A DNA stretch of 48,322 bases from Alphaproteobacteria bacterium (GCA_030431935.1 JAUIIC010000003.1:1-48322), one strand, 5' to 3'. Counted from the stretch's first letter, positions 29,214 to 38,062 are shown. Numbers and translations: made by a program. The notes: a model not told the origin generated them from the sequence alone.

Positions 29214-31618
29214 GGGCCCGACGACAGCAAGCCGAGTGGGCGCCCGGGTGCCAGGGCGCCGGAAGCCGCGACGATCGCGGCCCGGTCGATCTCGAAATGC
29301 CTGTAAAGGTCGGCGACCGTCCCGGTCTGGCCGAAATGCTCGACCCCAAGCGCAGCAACGCGGTGACCATGCACGGCCCCCAGCCAGGACAGCGTCGCGG
29401 GGTGGCCGTCGATCACCGTCACGATCAGGCAATGCCTTGGAAGATCGGCCAGCAACGTCTCGATATGGGCTTCCGCGTTTTCGCCGTGCATTCGAGCGCG
29501 TTGCGCGGCCTGCCATCCCGCGTTCAACCGGTCGGCTGATGTGACGGCGAGAACACCGACGTCGCGCCGCCCTTCCGCCACATGTGCCGCCGCGGCGATC
29601 GCTTCCGAGGCCACGACACCCTGGTAGGCTATGACGACTTCGGCATTCGGACCGGGTGGGCGCAGCCAGTACCCTCCGTCCACCACCCCATCGCGCAGCG
29701 CGGCAAGCGGGCGCTGCGGCTGCTCCAGCGGTCTTGTCGACAGGCGCAGATAGACCGACCCGCCGCCCGCGTCGCGGCTCCACTCGGCGGTATCGGCCGC
29801 CGCGCCGTCGCGTTGCATGTACTCGAGTGCCCATTCGAGGATGATCGCCAGTTCGTCGGAGAAGGCCGGCTCGAAGGAGGCGAGGCCGTCCTGGCTCATG
29901 CCGATCAGGGGCGTGCCCACGGATTGATGCGCCCCGCCCTCGGGTGCCAGCGTCACCCCCGAGGGCGTCGCCACAAGCAGGAACCGCGCATCCTGGTAAC
30001 AGGCGTAGTTCAGGGCATCGAGACCGCGCGCAATGAATGGATCGTAAAGCGTGCCGACCGGCAGCAGGCGCTCCCCGAACAACTCATGGCTCAACCCAGC
30101 CGCCCCGAGCAGCAGGAACAGGTTCATTTCGGCGATGCCCAGTTCGATGTGCTGGCCATCGGGCGAAAAGCGCCACTTCTGCGTCGAGGGCACACGCTCA
30201 GCGCGGAACGTGTCATCGATCTCTTCGCGTGAGAACAGCCCACGGCGATTGACCCACGGTCCCAGGTTGGTCGAGACGGTCACATCGGGGGAAGTCGTGA
30301 CGATCCGCCGGGCCAGGTCACTGTCCGTCTTCGCAATCTGATCCATCAGCTTGCCGAAGGCCGCCTGTGTCGAGATCTCGCGGTCGGTCGGCGCTTCGAG
30401 CGGCGGCACCGGGACCGCCGGGGCGGTCGTGCGCCTTGGCCCCGCGGCGAAAAAGGGCGCGCGCGCCAGCAGCGCGTCCAGATCGGCGTCGGACATGTCC
30501 AGACCTTCGGCACGGTCCCACTCGTGACCCGCGCGGATGCCATGTGCCGCGCGAAACTCTTCCATCTGCGCGGGCGTCATCAGGCCGGCGTGGTTGTCCT
30601 TGTGTCCGGCCAGCGGCGTGCCCCAGCCCTTCACCGTGTAGGCCACGAAGGCCGTGGGCCTGTCATCTCCCGCCGCATGGTCGAACCCGTCGAGCAGGGT
30701 TTCGACGCAATGGCCGCCGAGATTTTCCATCAGGGCGGCGAGGTCTTCGTCGCTGCGGCGATTCAGCAGTGCCGTGATCGGCCCCTGGTCGCCAAGGTCG
30801 TCCATCAGGCGTTTGCGCCATGCTGCGCCACCCTGAAAGATGAGCGCCGAATAGAGCGAGTTGGGGCAGGCGTCGATCCAGTCGCGCAGCGCCGCGCCGC
30901 CCGGTTCGTCAAAGGCCGCGCGTTGAAGGCGGCCGTATTTCAGGTTGATCACGCGCCAGCCGAAGGCCCCAAAGATCGCTTCGATCCGCGCCGACAGGCC
31001 TTCGCGAACCACACCGTCGAGGCTCTGACGGTTGTAGTCGATGATCCACCAGCAGTTCCTGAGCCCCTGTTTCCAGCCCTCCTGAAGGCACTCGTAGATG
31101 TTGCCCTCATCCAGCTCGGCATCGCCCACGAGAGCCACCATGCGCCCCTCGGGCCCGCTGCCCCAACCGCGGGCGCGGATGTAATCCTGCACGAGCGCCC
31201 CGAACGCGGTGATGGCGACGCCAAGCCCCACCGAGCCGGTCGAAAAATCGACATCGTCCACGTCCTTGGTGCGCGACGGGTAGGATTGCGCGCCGCCCCA
31301 GCCGCGAAAATCCTCGAGTTTCCGGCGCGGCATTCGGTTGGCCAGATATTGTAGGGCGTGAAAGACCGGACCGGCGTGCGGCTTCACGGCCACCCGGTCC
31401 TGTGGTCCGAGGACGGCACCGTAAAGCACCGTCATCAAGGTCGCCATGGAGGCGCAGGACGCCTGATGGCCGCCGACCTTCACCGCGTCGGCCTTTGGCC
31501 GCAGGTGGTTCGCATGGTGGATCGTCCAGGCGCTGAGCCAAAGCGCCTTGCGAGCGAGGGCCTCGAGCTCGGGCGTGGTCAACCTGTCTTCGGCCGGGAT
31601 CCGGGCGTGATGAGACAT
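29210..31618 (-). CDS. Transketolase / homodimeric pyruvate-dehydrogenase-E1 (AceE)-like TPP enzyme
   Basis: 802 aa; HYxxRPKADAVKVGGHQASCASMATLMTVLY..GGAQSYPSRTKDVDDVDFSTGSVGLGVAITAFG..ALVGDAELDEGNIYECLQEGWKQGLRNCWWIIDYNRQSLDG..YTVKGWGTPLAGHKDNH. Confidence 0.9.
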   Translation of the reverse strand: MSHHARIPAEDRLTTPELEALARKALWLSAWTIHHANHLRPKADAVKVGGHQASCASMATLMTVLYGAVLGPQDRVAVKPHAGPVFHALQYLANRMPRRKLEDFRGWGGAQSYPSRTKDVDDVDFSTGSVGLGVAITAFGALVQDYIRARGWGSGPEGRMVALVGDAELDEGNIYECLQEGWKQGLRNCWWIIDYNRQSLDGVVREGLSARIEAIFGAFGWRVINLKYGRLQRAAFDEPGGAALRDWIDACPNSLYSALIFQGGAAWRKRLMDDLGDQGPITALLNRRSDEDLAALMENLGGHCVETLLDGFDHAAGDDRPTAFVAYTVKGWGTPLAGHKDNHAGLMTPAQMEEFRAAHGIRAGHEWDRAEGLDMSDADLDALLARAPFFAAGPRRTTAPAVPVPPLEAPTDREISTQAAFGKLMDQIAKTDSDLARRIVTTSPDVTVSTNLGPWVNRRGLFSREEIDDTFRAERVPSTQKWRFSPDGQHIELGIAEMNLFLLLGAAGLSHELFGERLLPVGTLYDPFIARGLDALNYACYQDARFLLVATPSGVTLAPEGGAHQSVGTPLIGMSQDGLASFEPAFSDELAIILEWALEYMQRDGAAADTAEWSRDAGGGSVYLRLSTRPLEQPQRPLAALRDGVVDGGYWLRPPGPNAEVVIAYQGVVASEAIAAAAHVAEGRRDVGVLAVTSADRLNAGWQAAQRARMHGENAEAHIETLLADLPRHCLIVTVIDGHPATLSWLGAVHGHRVAALGVEHFGQTGTVADLYRHFEIDRAAIVAASGALAPGRPLGLLSSGP

Positions 31619-31686
31619 GTCTGGTCCTGTCGCGTCGTTCGCCTCGAGTGAGCAACGGAAACCCCCGATCTGTCAATCCATTTGGT

Positions 31687-31702
31687 TTGTGCAGATGGTC
31701 AA
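31687..31702. promoter_or_regulatory. Candidate RutR-type operator upstream of the transketolase operon
   Basis: TTGTGCAGATGGTCAA against the E. coli RutR consensus TTGACCAnnTGGTCAA: right half exact, left half 5/7. Confidence 0.6.
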
Positions 31703-31956
31703 GTCTGGCTTTATGTGTGTTGCGGGGCCTGACGATGAGAAAGCTGTGTCATCGATGGCGTCGGATGCAGCCAGCCACTCCGTTTGGTTGGTTGACGCCC
31801 CGCGAGTGGCCAGCCGGGGTTCCTTCTGGCAACACATCATGGGGGCGGGCCAGACGTGGTCCTGTGGCTCTTTCTTGCACCCTTGCACCGTCCGGGCATG
31901 GTCATGGGGTTCTTGTGCAGTGTCGTGCGTCCGGCACAGCAAGGTACCTCGCACAC

Positions 31957-31972
31957 CGGGGGAAAACCCCCG
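31957..31972. repeat. Perfect short hairpin at the IS6 left boundary
   Basis: CGGGGG-AAAA-CCCCCG, ending 3 bp before the proposed IS6 left end. Confidence 0.6.
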
Positions 31973-31975
31973 AAC

Positions 31976-32791
31976 GGCAGTGTCAGAGGAAACTCGGCTT
32001 GAGGTGGGGCAGGGGGCTATCTAGCGTCTGCGCATGCCCAAGCGCTCGCCCTTCAAGTACTTCAAGACCAGCCCTGAAATCATCCGCCTGGCGGTGATGC
32101 TCTACGTCCGGTTCCCGCTTTCATTGCGAAACGTGGAGGACCTGCTCCACGAGCGCGGCGTCGAGGTCAGTCACGAAACGATCCGGTACTGGTGGAACAG
32201 GTTTGGTCCACTGTTCGCTTCCGAGATCCGGAAGCGCCGAATTGAAGGCATGCGATCCAGCCGGTGGCGATGGCATCTCGATGAGATCTTCGTGAAGATC
32301 AACGGCGAGATGCACTACCTCTGGCGTGCCGTCGATCATGAGGGAGAAGTGCTCGAAAGCTTCGTCACCAAGGCGCGGGACAGGAAGGCTGCTCTGAAAT
32401 TCCTAAGGAAAGCAATGCGCAAGCACGGTAAGCCTGAGACGATTGTGACCGACAAGCTGAGATCCTATCGCGCGGCGCTCAAGGAAGTTGGTGCTGGCTT
32501 CCGCCAAGAAACGGGACGCTGGGTCAATAATAGAGCGGAGAACTCACACTTGCCGTTCCGACAACGCGAGCGGGCCATGCTCCGTTTCCGGCGCATGCGA
32601 AGTTTACAGAAATTTGCCTCTGTCCATGCCTCTGTCACCAACCACTTCAACACCGACCGCAGCCTCTCCAGTCGACCGCACTTCAAGCTGAACCGCACTG
32701 CCGCACTCGACGAATGGCGCTGCCTCTTCGCGGCATAAAGGGCAGGGCGGCTGTCTTAGTGGAGACTGGTTCGAATTAGTCTGACAGCACC
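31976..32791 (+). mobile_element. IS6-family insertion sequence (boundaries approximate)
   Basis: Intact IS6 transposase flanked by imperfect inverted ends: GGCAGTGTCAGA (31976-31987) and TCTGACAGCACC (32780-32791; reverse complement GGTGCTGTCAGA), 9/12 identical. Confidence 0.7.
32034..32738 (+). CDS. IS6-family transposase (IS26/IS6100-like)
   Basis: MPKRSPFKYFKTSPEIIRLAVMLYVRFPLSLRNVEDLLHERGVEVSHETIRYWWNRFG..WRWHLDEIFVKINGEMHYLWRAVDHEGEVLESFVTKARDRKAALKFL..VTDKLRSYRAAL..NNRAENSHLPFRQRERAM. Confidence 0.97.
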   Translation: MPKRSPFKYFKTSPEIIRLAVMLYVRFPLSLRNVEDLLHERGVEVSHETIRYWWNRFGPLFASEIRKRRIEGMRSSRWRWHLDEIFVKINGEMHYLWRAVDHEGEVLESFVTKARDRKAALKFLRKAMRKHGKPETIVTDKLRSYRAALKEVGAGFRQETGRWVNNRAENSHLPFRQRERAMLRFRRMRSLQKFASVHASVTNHFNTDRSLSSRPHFKLNRTAALDEWRCLFAA

Positions 32792-32805
32792 CTGTGTTGC
32801 GACCG

Positions 32806-33504
32806 CTATTCGACCAGCGCTGCCTGGTAGGCCATCACCTCTGCCACGCCGAAGAAGGCGCCCATCTCCTCCATCTGCGACAGCGCGCCGAGCGCGGACA
32901 TGAAGGACGCCTGATCGTCCCAGCCGATCAGAACGGCCTGCCAGCCGTCCGCGGTCACGAATTCGCGGTGGAAGATGTAGCCGGGCTGCTCGGCCACGCG
33001 GGCGAAGAAAGCGTCCCGCGCGGGCGTGTAGGCCTCCTCCTGTCCGGGCTGCGCGCGACGGACCGCGGCCTCGATCACCTGGCCGGGCGCGTTGATGTGG
33101 TCCTCCAGAACGAACGGCTGGCCGTCCGCGGGGGACATCTGCACGAAGGCCTGCATGGTCACGGTCTCGAAGAAGCCGCTGGCCTCGGGCGTCGGCATCA
33201 GCGCCTCGGCGGCCGCGGCGAAATCGGCCATGCGCGACCACCGCGTGATCCCGATGTAGACCGGGTTCGGGCCGGGTTCCGGGAACGTGAAGAAGGCGGG
33301 AAAGGTCCAGTCGGCCTCGTTTCCATCACGCTCGCTCAACAGGTCGAGGAAGGCGGCGCGCCGCTCGGTCCACGCGGCCTCCATCCCGGGGTTCACCTCC
33401 TGGATGGCGAGTTCGTAGATCGGGTCCGTCATCGTGGTCTCCTGCGCCTGTGCCGTGCCCGCTGCCAATGCGAGGGCCATGGAAAGGGTGAGGGTCTTCA
33501 GCAT
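32806..33504 (-). CDS. Secreted protein with tandem ABM/NIPSNAP-like (dimeric alpha-beta barrel) repeats
   Basis: Signal peptide MLKTLTLSMALALAAGTAQAQE; two related halves (IYELAIQEVNPGMEAAWTERRAAF.. and VIEAAVRRAQPGQEEAYTPARDAFFARVAEQPGYIFHREFV). Confidence 0.65.
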   Translation of the reverse strand: MLKTLTLSMALALAAGTAQAQETTMTDPIYELAIQEVNPGMEAAWTERRAAFLDLLSERDGNEADWTFPAFFTFPEPGPNPVYIGITRWSRMADFAAAAEALMPTPEASGFFETVTMQAFVQMSPADGQPFVLEDHINAPGQVIEAAVRRAQPGQEEAYTPARDAFFARVAEQPGYIFHREFVTADGWQAVLIGWDDQASFMSALGALSQMEEMGAFFGVAEVMAYQAALVE

Positions 33505-33598
33505 CGCTTCCTCCTGTCATGTCGATGACCGAAAGCTTGCACCACGCAGCCGAAATTCGCTATTTACGTTTTATCACAGTGATTGTTAGCAATAGACG

Positions 33599-34483
33599 AT
33601 GAGTGACCTGGATCTCCTTCGCCCAGTTCTGGCCTTCGCGTCCGTGGTCGATAGCGGTAGCTTCCGCGGTGCCGCCGAGCGGTTGGGTCTTTCCGCGCCC
33701 TATGTCAGCCAGATGGTTTCGGACCTCGAGGCGCGTCTCGGGCGGCAGTTGCTCTACCGCTCGACAAGGCGCATCGCTCTGACTGCGGAAGGCGAGGTCC
33801 TGCTGCCGCACGCCCGCGCCATGGCGGATGCCTTTGGAGAAGGCCTCGACACCGTGCGGGACATCCGCCGCGGGCTGGCAGGGCGGCTACGTGTCTCGGC
33901 GCCAACAGTTCTTGCAAGCCCCGTTTTTGCGCGCGTCGTAGATGACTTCGCCGCCAGACATCCCGACATGCGGATCGAAATCGATCTCGACGACCGGGCA
34001 GTCGACCCGGTGGGTGCTCAGGTGGACCTTGCCCTGCGGATCGGCGATCCCGGAAATGACCCGCGCCTGTCTCGCAAACTCTTCGTGACGCGCGGCATTC
34101 TTTGTTGTGCGGCGCAAGAGGCGCCGAACCTCAAGCAACCCGGAGACTTGCTGGGGCTGACTTGGTTGCGCTCTCCTGCTACGTCCGACCGCCTCGTGTT
34201 GCAGGGACCTTCGGAAGAAGCGTTCTCCGCACAGCCCGAGAGGCAGATCGTCGTCAACAACGCCGCTCTCATCCGGGCGATGCTGGCGGAAGGACAGGCC
34301 TTCGCGCTGCTGCCCGAGTTCACGATCCGGGACGCTATGGCGGCCTGCGAACTCGGTGTCGCTTGCGCTGGATGGCATGTCGGTCTGGTTGGCGTCTATG
34401 CACTCTATACCGAGCGCCGGACGGCGCTTTCGAACGCGCGCGCTTTCGTTGATCATTTGAGTGCGGCGATGAACCCTGCGTGA
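33599..34483 (+). CDS. LysR-family transcriptional regulator
   Basis: LLRPVLAFASVVDSGSFRGAAERLGLSAPYVSQMVSDLEARLGRQLLYRSTRRIALTAEGE. Confidence 0.95.
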   Translation: MSDLDLLRPVLAFASVVDSGSFRGAAERLGLSAPYVSQMVSDLEARLGRQLLYRSTRRIALTAEGEVLLPHARAMADAFGEGLDTVRDIRRGLAGRLRVSAPTVLASPVFARVVDDFAARHPDMRIEIDLDDRAVDPVGAQVDLALRIGDPGNDPRLSRKLFVTRGILCCAAQEAPNLKQPGDLLGLTWLRSPATSDRLVLQGPSEEAFSAQPERQIVVNNAALIRAMLAEGQAFALLPEFTIRDAMAACELGVACAGWHVGLVGVYALYTERRTALSNARAFVDHLSAAMNPA

Positions 34484-34588
34484 CTGGCGGGCAGAAAGCG
34501 GTTCTGCACGTGCCTGGTCGTGCCGGGCGATATCGGCCACCACCGAAGCTGGAATGGCTGATATTGACCGCCGGCATCATCGTTCCCC

Positions 34589-35557
34589 TCACGAATGGCG
34601 CCTTGGGGCGATCGTCGGCCGGATCCGCGTCTTTCCGATAGGATAACCGAATGCTTTGCGGAAAGACTTGGACAGGCTGGGTGCGCCGGAGAAGCCGCAA
34701 CGGACGGCGATCTCCGAAAGGTCCAAATCCGTTTCGACCGCCAACTCCCGAGCGCGCGACAGCCTCAGGAGCTGATAGTATTGTCCGGGCGGCATTCCGA
34801 GCTCCGCAAGAAAGAGTCGGTTAAGCGACCGGGTGGACAAGCCCGAACGCTTCGCCAGTTCGTTCAGGGGCAACGGCGTTTCGGTGTGCGTGGCAATGTC
34901 TCGAAGGATTGTACTCAGTTTCGTTGATGATCTGCCTTTTAGCCGAGCTGGACCGCAGCTCGTGGCTTCCTGACGGGCGGCGTCGTGCAGAAAAAGCGTT
35001 GACACATCGAAGGCACTGGCCGCTCCGAAACGGCCTCCGATCAGCTGAAGCATCAGATCAAGGGCAGTCGAAGCTCCGCCGCAGGTCCAGACGCGCCCAT
35101 CCATGACGTACCGGTCGTGGACGACATCGAGTTGGGGAAACGCTTCGGCCAGTTCGGACAGAACCTGCCAGTGAACGGTCGCGCGACCTTCCGTGAGAAG
35201 CCCCGCAGCCGCGAGAAGCCATGCCGCGGTATCGGCGCCCAGAACGGTTTCGGCGCGCCGCGCGAGCTGACCGAGGATACGGGCGTTCCGACGCTCGGCG
35301 TGGCGCTGGTACCCGTAGCCCGCTACGACGATGAGCAGATCGACCCTGTCGATGTCGGAGCAAGGACTGTCCGGCGTGATGCGAAGGCCGCTGGAACTGC
35401 TGGCCGGTGCGTCGTCGCTTGTCACGACCGTCCAGTCGATCTCGACCCTTCCCTGATCGCGTAGCGCGCGCAGGGGCTCCAACAGGCACGCGAGCACCAT
35501 GTTGGAGAACCCCGAATAGATCAGGACGGCGACCGAGAAACGTCGGCTCTTGGCCAT
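34589..35557 (-). CDS. GlxA-type AraC-family regulator (carnitine-regulator CdhR-like)
   Basis: DJ-1/PfpI-like N-terminus (RRFSVAVLIYSGFSNMVLACLLEPLRALRDQ) plus C-terminal AraC HTH (LNELAKRSGLSTRSLNRLFLAELGMPPGQYYQLLRLSRARELAVETDLDLSEIAVRCGFSGAPSLSKSFRKAFGYPI). Confidence 0.92.
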   Translation of the reverse strand: MAKSRRFSVAVLIYSGFSNMVLACLLEPLRALRDQGRVEIDWTVVTSDDAPASSSSGLRITPDSPCSDIDRVDLLIVVAGYGYQRHAERRNARILGQLARRAETVLGADTAAWLLAAAGLLTEGRATVHWQVLSELAEAFPQLDVVHDRYVMDGRVWTCGGASTALDLMLQLIGGRFGAASAFDVSTLFLHDAARQEATSCGPARLKGRSSTKLSTILRDIATHTETPLPLNELAKRSGLSTRSLNRLFLAELGMPPGQYYQLLRLSRARELAVETDLDLSEIAVRCGFSGAPSLSKSFRKAFGYPIGKTRIRPTIAPRRHS

Positions 35558-35664
35558 TTCAAACCTATATTTGGCAAGATAAGACAATCCGGCTTCTTCT
35601 TGCAAGGCTAGCCTTCGATTGGTCGGCGCGCGTCGCACGCGCGGGATTGTCAGAAGGAAAGTCC

Positions 35665-36576
35665 ATGCCGCTCACCATGACCCGCGAGGTCTTCATCACC
35701 TGCGCCGTCACAGGCTCGGGCGCCACGCAGGACCGTAGCCCGCATGTGCCCCGAAGCCCCGAAGAGATCGCCGCGAGCGCCATCGACGCCGCGAAGGCCG
35801 GTGCGGCGATCGTGCATTGCCATGTCCGCGACCCCGAGACCGGAGCCCCGTCGCGGCGGCTCGATCTTTACCGCGAGGTCACCGACCGCATCCGCGACGC
35901 CGAGGTGGACGTGGTGCTGAACCTCACGGCCGGGATGGGCGGCGACATCACCTTCGGCTCCACCGAGGCGCCCCTGCCGCTCAACGCGGCCGGCACGGAC
36001 ATGGCCGGCGCGGCCGAGCGCGTGGCTCATGTCGCCCAGTGCCTGCCCGAGATCTGCACGCTCGATTGCGGCACGATGAACTTCGCCGAGGCCGACTACG
36101 TGATGACCAACACGCCCGGCATGTTGCGCGCGATGGGCGCAATGATGACGGAACTGGGCGTCAAGCCCGAGATCGAGGCCTTCGACACGGGCCACCTGTG
36201 GTTCGCGAAGGAGCTGGTGAAGGAAGGCGTGCTGGAGGCCCCGGCGCTGGTCCAGCTTTGCATGGGCGTGCCGTGGGGTGCGCCAGACGACCTCAATACC
36301 TTCATGGCGATGGTCAACAACGTGCCGGAGGACTGGACCTTCTCGGCGTTCTCGCTCGGGCGCAACCAGATGGCCTATGCGGCGGCCGCGGTGCTGGCGG
36401 GGGGGCATGTGCGGGTGGGGCTCGAGGACAATCTCTGGCTCGAGAAGGGGGTTCTCGCCACGAACGCGCAACTCGTCGAGCGCGCCGTGGGCATTGTCGA
36501 GGGGATGGGCGCGCGCGTTCTGGGGCCCGCCGAGGTGCGGGAGAAACTCGGCCTGACGAAGAGGGCGCCGGCATGA
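35665..36576 (+). CDS. BKACE-family beta-keto acid cleavage enzyme (dehydrocarnitine cleavage-like)
   Basis: REVFITCAVTGSGATQDRSPHVPRSPEEIAASAIDAAKAGAAIVHCHVRDPETGAPSRRLDLYREVTDRIR..LNLTAGMGGD; next to a carnitine-dehydrogenase-like gene. Confidence 0.93.
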   Translation: MPLTMTREVFITCAVTGSGATQDRSPHVPRSPEEIAASAIDAAKAGAAIVHCHVRDPETGAPSRRLDLYREVTDRIRDAEVDVVLNLTAGMGGDITFGSTEAPLPLNAAGTDMAGAAERVAHVAQCLPEICTLDCGTMNFAEADYVMTNTPGMLRAMGAMMTELGVKPEIEAFDTGHLWFAKELVKEGVLEAPALVQLCMGVPWGAPDDLNTFMAMVNNVPEDWTFSAFSLGRNQMAYAAAAVLAGGHVRVGLEDNLWLEKGVLATNAQLVERAVGIVEGMGARVLGPAEVREKLGLTKRAPA

Positions 36577-38018
36577 CGCGCGCGGCGATCATCGGTGGCG
36601 GTGTCATCGGCGGCGGCTGGGCCGCGCGGTTTCTACTCAACGGCTGGGACGTGTCGGTGTTCGATCCCGACCCGGATGCGGAACGCAAGATCGGCGAGGT
36701 TCTCGCCAATGCTCGGCGCAGCCTGCCGGGCCTTTATGACGTCGCGTTGCCGGGTGAGGGACGCCTGACATACTGCAAAGACCTGACGGAGGCCGTGGCG
36801 GCGGCCGATTGGGTGCAGGAGAGCGTACCCGAACGGCTGGATCTCAAGCACAATGTTCTGGAACAGGTGATGGCCGCGGCGCCGCCGGCGGCGATCGTGG
36901 GATCGTCCACTTCCGGGTTTAAGCCGTCCGAGCTCAATGCGCTGGGCGCGCGGGCCATTGTCGCGCACCCGTTCAATCCGGTCTACCTTCTGCCGCTGGT
37001 TGAGCTGGTCGGAGACGCAGGGATCTGCAGTCGTGCCGCTGACGTGCTGCACGGCCTCGGCATGTTTCCCCTTACGGTTCGCAAGGAGATCGATGCCCAT
37101 ATCGCCGACCGGCTTCTGGAAGCGGTTTGGCGCGAAAGCCTCTGGCTTGTGAAGGACGGCATCGCCACGACCGGCGAAATCGACGAGGCGATCCGGATGG
37201 GTTTCGGCCTCAGATGGGCGCAGATGGGCCTCTTTGAGACCTACCGGATTGCAGGCGGAGAAGCGGGAATGCGCCACTTCCTCGCGCAGTTCGGACCCGC
37301 GCTGCAGTGGCCCTGGACGAAACTGATGGACGTGCCGGAATTCACCGACGAGCTTGTCGATCTGATCGCGGGCCAGTCCGACGCGCAATCGGGCGGGATG
37401 GGCATACGCGAACTCGAACGCCTGCGAGACGACAACCTCGTCGCAATGATGCGTGCGCTCAAGCGAAACGGGAGCGGTGCCGGAGACGTAATCCGCGCGC
37501 ATGAAGCGATGTTGCCCCGACCACCTGACGAGGCGCTTCCCATGACCCTGGACCGACAGGTGCCGACCTCGTGGACCGATTACAACGGCCATATGAACGA
37601 GGGTTGCTACCTCGAGGCCAGCGCAGCTGCGACGGATCGATTCATGGAGCTGATCGGGGCCGATGAGGCCTACGTCGCCGGCGGCCATAGTTTCTTCACC
37701 GTCGAGAGCCACGTGCGGTTCCTGGCCGAAGCGCATGCAGGTGACCGGATCCGGGCGACTACTCAGGTTCTGGGCGGGGATGGGCGCAAGCTACATCTGT
37801 TTCATCGGATCGAAAGGAATGATGGGACCGCCTTGGCGACCGTCGAAACCATGCTCGTGCATGTGGATCTGAATACCCGTCTAAGCTGTCCGCCCGAGCC
37901 CGCGATCACCGGTGTGTTGGGAAGACTGGCGGCCGAGCATGCCGCGCTGCCGCTGCCATCGGGCGCCGGAGTGGGTGTTGGAAACAAGATACGTCAGCCC
38001 GAACGCGAAGCCTCGTGA
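36573..38018 (+). CDS. L-carnitine dehydrogenase-like 3-hydroxyacyl dehydrogenase fused to a thioesterase domain
   Basis: Rossmann AAIIGGGVIGGGWAARFLLNGWDVSVFDPD, AHPFNPVYLLPLVELV; C-terminal hot-dog thioesterase-like VPTSWTDYNGHMNEGCYLEASAAATDRFMELIG. Confidence 0.92.
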   Translation: MTRAAIIGGGVIGGGWAARFLLNGWDVSVFDPDPDAERKIGEVLANARRSLPGLYDVALPGEGRLTYCKDLTEAVAAADWVQESVPERLDLKHNVLEQVMAAAPPAAIVGSSTSGFKPSELNALGARAIVAHPFNPVYLLPLVELVGDAGICSRAADVLHGLGMFPLTVRKEIDAHIADRLLEAVWRESLWLVKDGIATTGEIDEAIRMGFGLRWAQMGLFETYRIAGGEAGMRHFLAQFGPALQWPWTKLMDVPEFTDELVDLIAGQSDAQSGGMGIRELERLRDDNLVAMMRALKRNGSGAGDVIRAHEAMLPRPPDEALPMTLDRQVPTSWTDYNGHMNEGCYLEASAAATDRFMELIGADEAYVAGGHSFFTVESHVRFLAEAHAGDRIRATTQVLGGDGRKLHLFHRIERNDGTALATVETMLVHVDLNTRLSCPPEPAITGVLGRLAAEHAALPLPSGAGVGVGNKIRQPEREAS

Positions 38019-38062
38019 ACGGGCGAGCGCAAAACAGGAAAATGACACCAGGGAAGGACAAT

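Noticed and set aside
29210-31618. Canonical pyruvate dehydrogenase complex E1
   Set aside because: No E2/E3 genes nearby and the operon context is transport and ring hydrolysis, so a housekeeping PDH role was not assumed.
31673-31954. 93-aa minus-strand ORF upstream of the transketolase
   Set aside because: No homology recognised, and it lies in the probable promoter region; treated as noncoding.
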